39,003 nt of DNA from Deltaproteobacteria bacterium (GTDB lineage Bacteria; Myxococcota_A; UBA796; GCA-2862545), in the NCBI GenBank assembly GCA_016938035.1, contig JAFGVK010000010.1:1-39003 (forward strand). Reading direction: 5' to 3'. Positions 8,537-17,283 of the stretch are shown piece by piece. Within the stretch, counting starts at the first letter, position 1. Each line of letters begins with the position of its first letter. Position numbers and translations under genes: made by a program. Below the pieces are notes generated by a model. It was not told the DNA's origin. It saw only the letters and a list, made by a program, of their open reading frames with translations, and searched no databases.

Positions 8537-8553
8537 ATGCAACCCTGTTGTAT
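8537..8553. promoter_or_regulatory. Candidate Fur/Zur-type operator
   Basis: ATGCAAC-cct-GTTGTAT is an inverted repeat of two 7-nt arms around 3 nt with a single mismatch. It lies 16 nt upstream of the GTG of the Fur-family gene, in the position of a core promoter or 5' leader, in a patch that is far more AT-rich than its surroundings. A metalloregulator bound here would control the whole downstream run of metal-related genes. The match to any published Zur box was not tested. Confidence 0.5.
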
Positions 8554-8882
8554 TTGAGGTGTAGCCCCGGCGCAAGGGACGCGCCGCCGCCCTGCGTCGA
8601 CGCGGCCAACCGGACGCGAGGCGCGCGCCCGGCCCGCGGGCTCCGGATCGCTGGGCCCAGGACACCGAGGGCGCTGTCTGCCGCGCGCTCGCGTCCGTCG
8701 CGAACGAGCGCTCGCTCCGTGCCCTCCTCCTAGCTCGCGACGCCCTGGACCTCAGCGGTCCACCCGTGGGACAGCACCGCGCCCGACCGGCGGTCAGCGG
8801 TGGCTCGCGCGTACCAGGAGGCACGGGAGACCCGCCCCCCCCCCACAGGCCGGAGCGATTGGTTCACAACAACGGAGGAAGT

Positions 8883-8936
8883 ATGGATCTTTCTGTCGAA
8901 GAGGCGGCGAGCCGTTCCACAGGGCCAGGAGGGTAG
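8883..8936 (+). other. Possible 17-codon mini-ORF with strong RBS
   Basis: ATG at 8883 is preceded by GGAGG with ideal spacing and encodes MDLSVEEAASRSTGPGG before TAG. The codon use and the RBS stand out from the surrounding low-complexity sequence. It could be a leader peptide, a true micro-protein or the start of a decayed gene. Without homologues none of these can be chosen. Confidence 0.25.
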
Positions 8937-9115
8937 ACCTCGGCCCTCGGGTGGCCTTGATCCTCGTCGCGCCCGAGCGGGTCGTGGGGTGGGCTCCGGC
9001 ACCAGGGGGAGCGCCTGATCCCGCAGGGGGAGAGGGGGCGGCAGACCCCCAGCAGGGGGGGGACTGGGGGGGCCCCAACGGGGGACACGAAGGAGGGCGA
9101 AGCCCCCTTGGCGGC

Positions 9116-9330
9116 GGCCCCAAGGCCGTCGGTGAAAGGATCTCAGGGCGCTGGCAGCACCCTCTCCCTCCGCCAGCACCGCGAGCGGCGAGCAGACCGC
9201 GGGCCAAGCGATGATCATGGCCGGCCCTAAGGCCGTCGGTGATTAGGATCTCAGCGCGCTGGCAGCCCCCTCTCCCTCCGCCAGCACCGCAAGCCATGAG
9301 CAGACCGCGGGCCAGACGAGGGTCATGGCC
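9116..9330. repeat. Two-unit 107-bp tandem repeat
   Basis: Unit 1 (9116-9222) and unit 2 (9223 to about 9330) align without large gaps. Both start GGCCC(C/T)AAGGCCGTCGGTGA, share the block CCCTCTCCCTCCGCCAGCAC and the block GAGCAGACCGCGGGCCA, and end in a GGTCATGGC/GATCATGGCC element. I estimate 80-90% identity. Both units sit in non-coding DNA. It may be a family of intergenic repeats or decayed duplicated sequence. Confidence 0.85.
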
Positions 9331-9616
9331 CATCGGGTGATGCTCCGGATGGCGTGGGTCCCACGGGGAGCGCGACTCCGGCCCCCTCAGCAGGCACCGC
9401 GCTGGACGCGGGGCTCCAGATGCGGGGGCGCTGCTGTCTCTTTCTGCCCCGCGCCCCCCCGATCGGAGCGGGCAGGCCCCCGGCGCTGCGATACCAGCAG
9501 CCCACGGTGAGCGGGTGCGCGGCGCGCCGCTGAGGAGGCCAGATGACCTGTCGAGAGCGAGCCGAGACGAGCGCGGTCCGTGCCCCCGTGTGGGGCGCCT
9601 CTGCGAGGGCGAGCGC

Positions 9617-12328
9617 ATGAGGGCCCTCACAGAAGACGGGGTCGTGGCGAGGCTCTCGCCCAGCGGAAAGATCGCGGTCACCCTTCATCCCGACGCGCCC
9701 TCGGTGACCGACGGGGCCACGGCCCGACGCGTCGCCGACGCCTTCGAGCGGGGCACGGGCCACGGCCTGCTGCAGCTAGGGGCGGTGGAGGTAGACGCGC
9801 TCCTCCCAGCGAGCCTGGGCTGGTGGCGGGAGCTGGGGCGCGCCTTCGTCGCGGGCGCCTGCCTCGCGGTCCGCCCCGCGGCGCCGGAGCGGGTGGCGCT
9901 GCCCGCCGAAGACCCTGCGCTCTTTGCGCGGCTCGCCGCCGCGGTTCCCCCGATGCGCGGTGGCGAGCTGGTCAACCCCGAGCTGCTCAGGCAGCACTGG
10001 GGCCTCCTCGGCGAGGCCTTGACGGAGCGCGCCGCCGAGCACCAGGGGGGCCTGCAGGGCTACCTGGAGGCCTCCCATGCGCTCTGGCACGTCGCGGGGC
10101 GGGTCTGCCTCCACCTGGCGGAGAACAAGCAGGACCCGGACTTCCCCTTCGCCTTCATCGCCACCTACGCCAGGCCGCGCCCCGACCGGGCCGAGGTGCA
10201 GCACGTCCCCCTGAGCAGGGCGCTGCAGGAGTACGCGGGCGCCCGCCAGAAGGAGCAGCTCCTCGCGCTGCTCACCCCGCTCCAGCGGGCCGCACAGGAG
10301 AGCCCCGTGATCCGCGAGCTGGTGGGCAGCGGCGCGGTCTACCACCCGCTCGCCTGGACCACCGCGGAGGCCTACGCCTTCCTGCGCGAGGTCCCCTCGC
10401 TCACTCCGGCGGGGGTGGTGGTCCGCCTGCCGGACTGGTGGACCCCCGGCCGCCCGACCCGCCCCAGGGTGCAGGTGACCGTCGGCGAGGGCGCGCCCTC
10501 GGCCCTCGGGCTGAGTGGTCTGCTCGACTTCGACGTCCGCCTGACCCTCGGCGGAGAGGTGCTCACCGACGAGGAGCTCGCCCAGCTCCTCGCGGCGACG
10601 GAGGGGCTGGCGCTCATCCGCGGGCGCTGGGTGGAGGTGGACCCCGAGCAGCTCTCGGAGGTGCTGGACCGGTGGCGGCAGGTGCAGCGGCTCACCGCCC
10701 AGCGCGGCTTGAGCTTCGCCGAGGCGATGCGCCTGCTGGCAGGGGCGGGCATCGGAGCGTCCGACGAGGACGGCCTGGACGCGCGCCCCGAGTGGTCCGA
10801 GGTCGTCGCGGGGCGGTGGCTCCAGGGGGAGCTGGACCGCCTGCGCGACCCCCAGGTGAGCGCGCGGATCGATCGGGGCGCCGGGCTCCAGGCCACGCTG
10901 CGCCCCTACCAGCGGGTCGGGGTGCAGTGGCTGTGGACCCTCTACCAGCTCGGCCTGGGGGGCTTCCTGGCCGATGACATGGGCCTGGGGAAGACGATCC
11001 AGGTGATCGGGCTGCTGTCGCTCCTGCACCAGGACGAGGCGGGCGCCACCGACCTGCTGGTGGTGCCCGCCTCCCTCGTGGACAACTGGGAGTCCGAGCT
11101 GGCGCGCTTCGCGCCGCACCTCCGGGTGTTGGTGGCCCACCCCTCGCGGATCCCCACGGCGCGGCTCAAGGCCCTCCCCGACGAGGAGATCGGCGCGCAC
11201 CAGGTGGTGATCACCACCTACGGGACCGCCCTCCGCACCCCCTGGGTGCAGGAGCGCCCCTGGCGGGTGGTGGCGCTGGACGAGGCGCAGGCCATCAAGA
11301 ACCCCAGCGCCCGCCAGACCCGCGCGGTGAAGTCCCTCCCGTCGCGCTGGCGCCTAGCCCTCACCGGCACCCCGGTGGAGAACCGCCTGAGCGACCTGTG
11401 GTCCCTGAGCGACTTCCTCAACCCCGGCCTGCTGGGCAGCGCCAAGGCCTTCGGGGACTTCAGCAAGGGCATGGCCAAGCGACCGGGGGACGGCTACGCG
11501 CCCCTCCGTCGGCTGATCGGCCCCTACATCCTGCGGAGGCTGAAGAGCGACCGGCGCATCATCTCCGATCTGCCCGACAAGACCGAGGTCAAGACCTGGT
11601 GTCTGCTCAGCAAGCCCCAGGCTGCGCTCTACCGGCAGGCGGTCAACGACCTGTCCAAGACCCTGCAGGAGACCGCGTCGATGGAGCGCAGAGGCGCGGT
11701 GTTGGCCGCCCTCAACCGCTTCAAGCAGATCTGCAACCACCCCTCCCAGTGGCTGGCGGACGGCGACTACGACCCCGCTCACAGCGGAAAATTCCAACGC
11801 CTCACCGAGCTGTGCGAGCCGATCCGGGCCCGCCAGGAGAAGGTGCTGATCTTCACTCAGTTCCGCACCCTCACCGACCCGCTCGCCAGGCACCTCGCCG
11901 AGGTCTTCGGGCGTCCCGGGCTGACCCTCCACGGCGGCACGCCGGTCAAGCAGCGCGCGGCGCTAGTGGAGCGCTTCCAGCAGGACGAGGACGTCCCCTT
12001 CATGGTGCTGTCGCTCAAGGCGGGTGGCACAGGCTTGAACCTCACCGCGGCGAATCACGTCATCCACTTCGACAGGTGGTGGAACCCGGCGGTGGAGAAC
12101 CAGGCCACCGACCGGGCCTTCCGCATCGGGCAGCACCGCAACGTGCTGGTCCACAAGTTCGTCTGCCAGGGGACGCTAGAGGAGCGCATCGACCAGCTCA
12201 TCGACGGGAAGCGGCGCCTGGCGCGCGACGTGCTGACCTCCGGGGGCGAACCCAAGCTGACCGAGCTGACCAACGAGGAGCTGATGGACCTGGTGGCGCT
12301 GGACATGAACAAGGCGGTGGTCTCATGA
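9617..12328 (+). CDS. SNF2-family DEAD/DEAH-type DNA translocase
   Basis: 903 aa from the ATG at 9617; the open frame extends upstream but only into low-complexity residues. The C-terminal half is a complete Swi2/Snf2 motor: Walker A DDMGLGKT (about 452-460), motif II LDEAQ (about 554-558), motif III LTGTPVENRL, motif V LKAGGTGLNLTAA, and motif VI QATDRAFRIGQ (about 828). The roughly 430-residue N-terminal part has no motif I recognise but resembles the N-terminal extension of bacterial SNF2 proteins. Such enzymes move on double-stranded DNA and remodel protein-DNA complexes. The stop overlaps the start of the SWIM protein gene (ATGA), so the pair is translationally coupled, a recurrent bacterial arrangement. 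Role in repair, transcription recycling or defence is not determined by the sequence. Confidence 0.95.
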   Translation: MRALTEDGVVARLSPSGKIAVTLHPDAPSVTDGATARRVADAFERGTGHGLLQLGAVEVDALLPASLGWWRELGRAFVAGACLAVRPAAPERVALPAEDPALFARLAAAVPPMRGGELVNPELLRQHWGLLGEALTERAAEHQGGLQGYLEASHALWHVAGRVCLHLAENKQDPDFPFAFIATYARPRPDRAEVQHVPLSRALQEYAGARQKEQLLALLTPLQRAAQESPVIRELVGSGAVYHPLAWTTAEAYAFLREVPSLTPAGVVVRLPDWWTPGRPTRPRVQVTVGEGAPSALGLSGLLDFDVRLTLGGEVLTDEELAQLLAATEGLALIRGRWVEVDPEQLSEVLDRWRQVQRLTAQRGLSFAEAMRLLAGAGIGASDEDGLDARPEWSEVVAGRWLQGELDRLRDPQVSARIDRGAGLQATLRPYQRVGVQWLWTLYQLGLGGFLADDMGLGKTIQVIGLLSLLHQDEAGATDLLVVPASLVDNWESELARFAPHLRVLVAHPSRIPTARLKALPDEEIGAHQVVITTYGTALRTPWVQERPWRVVALDEAQAIKNPSARQTRAVKSLPSRWRLALTGTPVENRLSDLWSLSDFLNPGLLGSAKAFGDFSKGMAKRPGDGYAPLRRLIGPYILRRLKSDRRIISDLPDKTEVKTWCLLSKPQAALYRQAVNDLSKTLQETASMERRGAVLAALNRFKQICNHPSQWLADGDYDPAHSGKFQRLTELCEPIRARQEKVLIFTQFRTLTDPLARHLAEVFGRPGLTLHGGTPVKQRAALVERFQQDEDVPFMVLSLKAGGTGLNLTAANHVIHFDRWWNPAVENQATDRAFRIGQHRNVLVHKFVCQGTLEERIDQLIDGKRRLARDVLTSGGEPKLTELTNEELMDLVALDMNKAVVS

Positions 12329-13299
12329 GCTGGTACGGGAACAGGCCCAAGGTGAGCGCGGCGCAGCGCCTCAAGCAGGCGGAGAAGCGGGCCGCGGCGC
12401 TCAAGAAGCAGGGCAAGACCATCCGTCCGGTGCAGATCGACGGGCGGGCGATCGCCGCCACCTTCTGGGGCAAGGCCTGGTGCACCAACCTGGAGTCCTA
12501 CAGCGACTACAGCAACCGCCTCCCCCGCGGGCGGTCCTACGCGCGCAACGGGTCGATCCTCGACCTGCAGATCCACCGCGGGCACGTCGAGGCGGTGGTC
12601 GCGGGCAGCAGCGTGTACGACGTCAGCATCGAGATCGACCCCCTCCCCGACCCGCGCTGGGAGGCGATCCTGCAGGGCTCCGCTGGGCAGATCGAGTCGA
12701 TGGTCGGCCTCCTCCAGGGGGACCTGCCCCCGGGGGTGATGTCCCTGGTGACGCGGCGGGGCGACGGGCTGTTCCCCTCACCCCGCGAGATCCACATGCG
12801 CTGCAGCTGCCCAGACTGGGCGGTGATGTGCAAGCACGTCGCGGCGGTGCTGTACGGGGTGGGCAACCGGCTGGACACCTCCCCCGAGCTGCTGTTCACC
12901 CTGCGGGGGGTCGACCCCGACGCGCTCGTCGAGACCCTGCTGGACCAAGGCCTCTCTGGGGCGCTGTCGGTAGACCGCAGGCGGCTGGAGCGGAGCGACC
13001 TGTCTGCGATCTTTGGGGTGGATATCGACTTCAGCGAGGCGGCGCTGCGCGAGGTGGCGGTGGAGGCCCAGGGAGAGGCGCAGGCCGGCGCCACCGCCCT
13101 TCCCGAGGACCTCTCCCCTCGCCAGGCCGCGCTGCTGGAGCTCATCGAGGCGCACCCCGGCCTGCGTCCCCCGGCGCTGGGGGAGTGGCTCGGCGTCTCG
13201 CGCTCCACCGCCGCCAGCGCCGTCAAGCAGCTGGTGGAGCGGGGGCTGGTGCGGCGGGTGGGCACCGGGAGGAGCGGGGGCTACGTGCCGGTGAAGTGA
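12325..13299 (+). CDS. SWIM zinc-finger protein with C-terminal winged helix
   Basis: 324 aa, ATG overlapping the TGA of the SNF2 gene. A SWIM motif CxCx(n)CxH is seen at about 160-172 (CSCPDWAVMCKH). The region before it (FWGKAWC..., about 50-150) is the conserved N-terminal part of bacterial SWIM proteins that accompany SNF2 enzymes. Residues about 265-322 (LSPRQAALLELIEAHPGL then LGVSRSTAASAVKQLVERGL) form a MarR/LexA-like winged helix, an additional DNA-binding module. The protein probably recruits or positions the SNF2 motor on DNA. The winged-helix tail is less usual than the rest. A GC-rich gap follows with no T-rich terminator. Confidence 0.88.
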   Translation: MSWYGNRPKVSAAQRLKQAEKRAAALKKQGKTIRPVQIDGRAIAATFWGKAWCTNLESYSDYSNRLPRGRSYARNGSILDLQIHRGHVEAVVAGSSVYDVSIEIDPLPDPRWEAILQGSAGQIESMVGLLQGDLPPGVMSLVTRRGDGLFPSPREIHMRCSCPDWAVMCKHVAAVLYGVGNRLDTSPELLFTLRGVDPDALVETLLDQGLSGALSVDRRRLERSDLSAIFGVDIDFSEAALREVAVEAQGEAQAGATALPEDLSPRQAALLELIEAHPGLRPPALGEWLGVSRSTAASAVKQLVERGLVRRVGTGRSGGYVPVK

Positions 13300-13984
13300 G
13301 GGGGCGAGGCACCGGCCCACCAGCCGGCCAGTCTCCCAGGAGGCGCTTCGTTCTTCCATAGGAACCATCAGACGAAGTCGCTCGTCGAACCCTCCAGACT
13401 GAAAACGGGCGCCGAGTCGCAAGGCAGCTCGGCGTGTGGCCGCCGGCCCCTGGGGAGGAGGAGCACTTCTTTGCGCGAAGAGCGTAAGAACAGGGACCCG
13501 CGGGGAGAGGGCAGCGGATCGGCGCCGGGGGGAGCTCGACCCGCCCCAGCTCGTCCGCCCTCCACCCGCGCCACAGCCTCGCCACATCGCCCGCGAGGGT
13601 GAGCCGGTCCTGTCCCTCGCTCCCGCTGCCCATCCACGGCCCAGGGTCGCCCGAGCGGCGAGCGCCTCTGGGGCGGCAGGTGCGGAGCCCTCGCCAGGTC
13701 AGCCAGAGCGACGAAGGGCTCCGGCTGACGACACCACGCGGCCCAATTCAAGCGACCTAGCGCAGGCCGCGAGCCCCCTCACCCTGCCGCTCGGGCGCCC
13801 CCAGCGGGGCGACTCCACCCAGCCGCGCCGGCGCCCCTCCCGCTCCCGGCCACAGGCCCCGCCGCGCGCGCCCCACGCGGGCGCAGCCAGGCCCGCCGCC
13901 GCAGGGGACCGCCTCATCAGCACCGACCGCCCCCCGGCGCCACACCTACCCCAGGGGACGCCACCGCCGACGCGCGGGTCCGCC
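13300..13984. other. Intergenic gap between convergent genes
   Basis: No supported gene: open frames here are Arg/Pro/Ala-rich and overlap each other on both strands. A 7-bp inverted repeat (CGCCGAG/CTCGGCG with an 11-nt loop) lies at 13410-13434 but lacks a T-tract. It could end transcription of the SNF2-SWIM pair weakly. A few AT-richer patches near 13345-13410 show no promoter I would defend. Confidence 0.5.
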
Positions 13985-16447
13985 CTAGAAGAAGCTCCCG
14001 ATCGAGAAATCCATCATCCCGCGCTTCTCGTCACCGCGTGGATCCAGGGGGACACCGTACTCGAAGCGCAGCGGCCCCATGGGGGAGCGCCAGCGGATCC
14101 CCGCGCCCACCGAGGTGCGGAGGTCCGCGAGGTTGATGTGCCCCTCGCCCCAGGGATCGCCGAAGGCGTTGCCCGCGTCGAAGAACACCACCCCCGAGAT
14201 CCCCGCCGCCTTGAGGAAGGGGGACTCGATCTCGAAGTTGTTCACCCAGGTCTCGGTGCCACCGACGATGATCTCGTCCTCACCCCGGACAGGGTCGTCG
14301 GGATCCCCACCCCATCCCGGCGAGCGCATGGTGGGCCCGAGGGAGTACCAGTTGAACCCGCGCACCGAGTTGATGCCCCCAGCCCGGTAGCGGTGGATGA
14401 AGGGCACCACCCTGCCGTCGGTGGACTGGATCAGCCCCACCGTGCTGTTCAAGCGGAAGATCAGCAGGTCGGAGTTGCGGAGCAGCGGCTGATAGACCCG
14501 CAGGTTGGCGCGGCTCTCCAGGAAGTTGAACTCGCCCCCGAACAGCGACAGCACCTGGTCGTCGCCCACCCCGAAGCCGCCAGACAGGGCCGAGGTCACC
14601 GAGGCGTAGACCCCCTTGGTAGCCGAGATGCGGTTGTTCCGCTTGTCGACGTTGAGGGTGAGCCCCATCGTCGAGGTGAGCCCGTTGCGGTACATGTCCC
14701 CCCCCAGCATCCGCTGGCGGAAGGAGTCGAGGTAGGTCAGCCCCACGTCCTCGATGGTGTACTGGAGCGAGAGGCGGGTGTCGTCCGACGCGTCGAGGTA
14801 GCGCCCGATCTCCACCGACCCGCCGCGCTGGTACTCGTTGAGCTGGAACTCCCGATTGAGCGAGTATCCGCTCACCTGGAGCGTCCAGCGGGAGTCCATG
14901 AAATAGGGGTCGAAGAAGGAGAGGTTCCCCTGCTTGCGGATCTGCGACCAGTTGATCGCCGCGCTCATCACATAGCCGAGGCCGAGGAAGTTGTTCTTCG
15001 ACACGTTCCCGGTGAGGACGAACTGCTCCTGCGACGAGAAGCCCATCCCCGCAGAGAAGGAGCCGGTGGGCTGCTCGGACACCTTGATGTTCACGTCCAT
15101 CACGTCCTCGCTCCCGCGGCGCGGGGTCGAGAAGGCGATCTCGTCGAAGTAGCCCAGGCGCTCCAGGCGGGCGCGGGAGGCCTTCAGCCGCGAGCCCCGG
15201 TACACGTCGCCCTCGTCCACCAGCAGCTCGCGCCGCACCACCTTGTCGTGGGTGGGGTCGTTGCCCGTCACCTCGATCCGGCCGATGCGGTACTTCTCGC
15301 CCTTGTCGACGAGGAAGGTGACGTCGACGGTGCGCGCCTCTGTGTCGGTGTGGGTCTCGGGGATGACGCTGACGTGGGCGTAGCCCTGGTCTGAGTAGAA
15401 GTCCTGCACCGCCCCCATCACCAGCTGGAGGGAGGACAGCTTGAAATCCTCACCCGACTTGAGCGAGGGCCCCCTGGTGGGGAAGTCGAGGATCGGCGCC
15501 GAGCGCCCCACCGACTGGCGCCACTGCTCCTCCTGCACCTCGGTGAAGGCCCGCCCTGCGACGATCTCCAGGCCAGCCTCCCGGGTGAGGCCCTCGTCGG
15601 GCACAAAGTCCCCGTCCAGGTCGATGGCGCCCAGCGTGTAGTGGGGCCCCTCGTCCACGTGGTAGGAGATGAAGATCGAGCGCTTGTCGGGGGAGAGGAA
15701 GACCTGCGGCGGCGCGACCTGCACGTCGACGTAGCCCTCCTCCAAGAAGACGGAGCGGAGGGTGTAGGCGTCCATCTCCAGCTCTTCTTCCTTGAAGCTG
15801 CCCTGGCCGGTGAGCCAGGGGGCCACGCCGCCCTCCTTGACCTGGAGGTACCGCTTGATCTTGCTGTCAGAGACGTGATCGTTGCCGGTGATGTCGATGC
15901 GCTGCACCACCACCTTGCGGTTCTCGTCGATCTTGAACACCACCTCGACGAGGTCATCGGTCACCGGCTCCACCACCGCCTCGATGTCGGCGAGGTAGTA
16001 GCCCTTCTCCACGTAGAGGTCCCTCAAGCGGGCGGTGTTCTGCTTGAGCTCGGCGTCGTTGAGCACCGAGAAGGTCCGCAGGTCGATGGCCTCGCGGAGG
16101 TCGTCCTCTTCGAGCTTCTTGTTGCCCTCGATCCGCACGTCCCGGATCGCGGGCTTCTCCACCACCTCGAACCGGAGGATCAGCCCGTCCGGCCCCTCCT
16201 CCAGGTGGACCTGCACGTCGTCGAAGAAGCCGGTGGCGTACAGCGCCTTCAGGTCCCTGCGGACGAGCTGCGCGTTGAGCTGCGAGCCGCGACGGACGCG
16301 CACGGTCGAGAGCACCGTCGCCTCCTCGATGCGGTGGTTCCCCACCACCTGCACCTCGGCGACCCGCCCCTCGGCGGGCACCGGGGCCTCAGCCACCGCG
16401 ACGGAGGACCAGACAAGGGCCAGCAGGCCGACGAGGCTACGCACCAA
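13985..16447 (-). CDS. bamA: Outer-membrane protein assembly factor BamA
   Basis: 820 aa if begun at TTG 16447; a GTG at 16444 is equally good, as GGGAGG lies just upstream of both. A signal peptide (SLVGLLALVWSSVAVA) is followed by five POTRA-like repeats (about 25-440, each with a VxxIxVxGN or IxRIDITGN type strand) and a 16-strand barrel. The L6 motif VRGF occurs in NSVRGFNWYSLGP, and the chain ends in Phe (IGSFF), the beta-signal end. This is the essential core of the BAM complex, which inserts beta-barrel proteins. The start lies inside the end of lolD, so both are co-translated. Length agrees with deltaproteobacterial BamA. Confidence 0.97.
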   Translation of the reverse strand: MVRSLVGLLALVWSSVAVAEAPVPAEGRVAEVQVVGNHRIEEATVLSTVRVRRGSQLNAQLVRRDLKALYATGFFDDVQVHLEEGPDGLILRFEVVEKPAIRDVRIEGNKKLEEDDLREAIDLRTFSVLNDAELKQNTARLRDLYVEKGYYLADIEAVVEPVTDDLVEVVFKIDENRKVVVQRIDITGNDHVSDSKIKRYLQVKEGGVAPWLTGQGSFKEEELEMDAYTLRSVFLEEGYVDVQVAPPQVFLSPDKRSIFISYHVDEGPHYTLGAIDLDGDFVPDEGLTREAGLEIVAGRAFTEVQEEQWRQSVGRSAPILDFPTRGPSLKSGEDFKLSSLQLVMGAVQDFYSDQGYAHVSVIPETHTDTEARTVDVTFLVDKGEKYRIGRIEVTGNDPTHDKVVRRELLVDEGDVYRGSRLKASRARLERLGYFDEIAFSTPRRGSEDVMDVNIKVSEQPTGSFSAGMGFSSQEQFVLTGNVSKNNFLGLGYVMSAAINWSQIRKQGNLSFFDPYFMDSRWTLQVSGYSLNREFQLNEYQRGGSVEIGRYLDASDDTRLSLQYTIEDVGLTYLDSFRQRMLGGDMYRNGLTSTMGLTLNVDKRNNRISATKGVYASVTSALSGGFGVGDDQVLSLFGGEFNFLESRANLRVYQPLLRNSDLLIFRLNSTVGLIQSTDGRVVPFIHRYRAGGINSVRGFNWYSLGPTMRSPGWGGDPDDPVRGEDEIIVGGTETWVNNFEIESPFLKAAGISGVVFFDAGNAFGDPWGEGHINLADLRTSVGAGIRWRSPMGPLRFEYGVPLDPRGDEKRGMMDFSIGSFF

Positions 16448-17129
16448 GCGAGACCTCCCGAAAGCGCCCGCCGCTGAGCTCGAGCACGCGGGGGAAGTGG
16501 GCCGCGAGCTCCACCGAGTGCGTGACGACCACGAGGGTGCTGCCGAGCTGTTGATTGAGGGCGAGCATCAGCTCAAACACTCCCGTCGCCGTGAGGGGAT
16601 CGAGGTTCCCCGTCGGTTCATCCGCCAGAAAGAGCCCGGGCCCCATAACCAGGGCTCTCGCCAGGGCTACCCGCTGCTGCTCCCCGCCCGACAGCTCACC
16701 GGGCCTGTGGCTCGCGCGCCCCTCCAGCCCGACCTGCCGAAGGAGTGCGTTGGCCCTCTCCTTTGCGACCGCGACGCTGCCGCCGCCCAGCCGCACAGGC
16801 ACCATCACGTTCTCCAGCGCGGTGTACTCCGCGAGGAGGTTGTGTGCCTGAAAGACAAAGCCCACCGTGCGATTTCGCAGCCTGTGGAGCTGCGCGTCGG
16901 GGAGCCTTGTCACATTTCGTCCATTGAGGAGGATTTCCCCCGCTGAGGGGCGGTCCAGCATCCCCAGCAGGTGCAGGAAGGTGGACTTCCCCGCGCCAGA
17001 GGGACCGAGCAGGGCGACCCGCTCACCAGGCGCCAGCTCCAGATTGACGCCCTCGAAGACGACGATCTGGTGGTCTCCCTTGCGGAAGCCCTTGGTGAGG
17101 TCGGTAAGTTGTACGTGTACGCCAGTCAT
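16437..17129 (-). CDS. lolD: Lipoprotein-releasing ABC transporter ATP-binding protein LolD
   Basis: 230 aa, ATG start without an obvious SD. Walker A GPSGAGKS (about 41-48), Q-loop FVFQAHNLL, signature LSGGEQQRVALARAL, Walker B LFLADEPTGNLD and the H-loop VVVTHS are all intact. The GNLD and LLGMLDRPSAGE patterns are typical of the LolD/MacB ATPase group. LolD energises LolC/E, which extract lipoproteins from the inner membrane. The bamA gene overlaps its 3' end by 11 nt, a known lolD-bamA arrangement, yet no LolC/E membrane gene is adjacent: the next gene is divergent. The partner must be encoded elsewhere. Confidence 0.92.
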   Translation of the reverse strand: MTGVHVQLTDLTKGFRKGDHQIVVFEGVNLELAPGERVALLGPSGAGKSTFLHLLGMLDRPSAGEILLNGRNVTRLPDAQLHRLRNRTVGFVFQAHNLLAEYTALENVMVPVRLGGGSVAVAKERANALLRQVGLEGRASHRPGELSGGEQQRVALARALVMGPGLFLADEPTGNLDPLTATGVFELMLALNQQLGSTLVVVTHSVELAAHFPRVLELSGGRFREVSLGA

Positions 17130-17283
17130 GGCGCGCCGTGTAACCCGCTCATCGCGCGCACACCTACCTCGCGCCGCCCAACGCCCCCCGCGGCATCGCC
17201 GAGCCGCTCCCCAAGCGCCAGGAGCATTTGTGGCTCACAGGTGATAGAGTGCAGCGACCGCACCCGACCCAACAGAGGACGAC
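17130..17283. promoter_or_regulatory. Divergent promoter region between lolD and the PP2C-like gene
   Basis: This 154-nt gap must hold both divergent promoters. The part near 17220-17255 is AT-richer (GAGCATTTGTGGCTC, GTGATAGAGTG) but no -35/-10 pair with proper spacing is convincing on either strand. AGAGGA five bases before the GTG at 17284 is the ribosome-binding site of the PP2C-like gene. Confidence 0.4.

Larger units (their letters stand above)
8554..9616. other. Long intergenic region with tandem repeat and a mini-ORF
   Basis: This 1.06-kb gap lies between the divergent regulator and SNF2 genes. Open frames across it are low-complexity Arg/Pro/Ala sequence typical of random GC-rich DNA. 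It holds a 107-bp tandem duplication at 9116-9330 and a very short ORF with a strong ribosome-binding site at 8883-8936, listed separately. I see no tRNA or clear terminator. Confidence 0.6.

Noticed and set aside
13410..13434. Rho-independent terminator after the SWIM protein gene
   Set aside because: The 7-bp hairpin has a long loop and no T-tract.
13436..15394. Plus-strand open frame of 652 codons
   Set aside because: Antisense to bamA, which has all expected motifs; the product is low-complexity.
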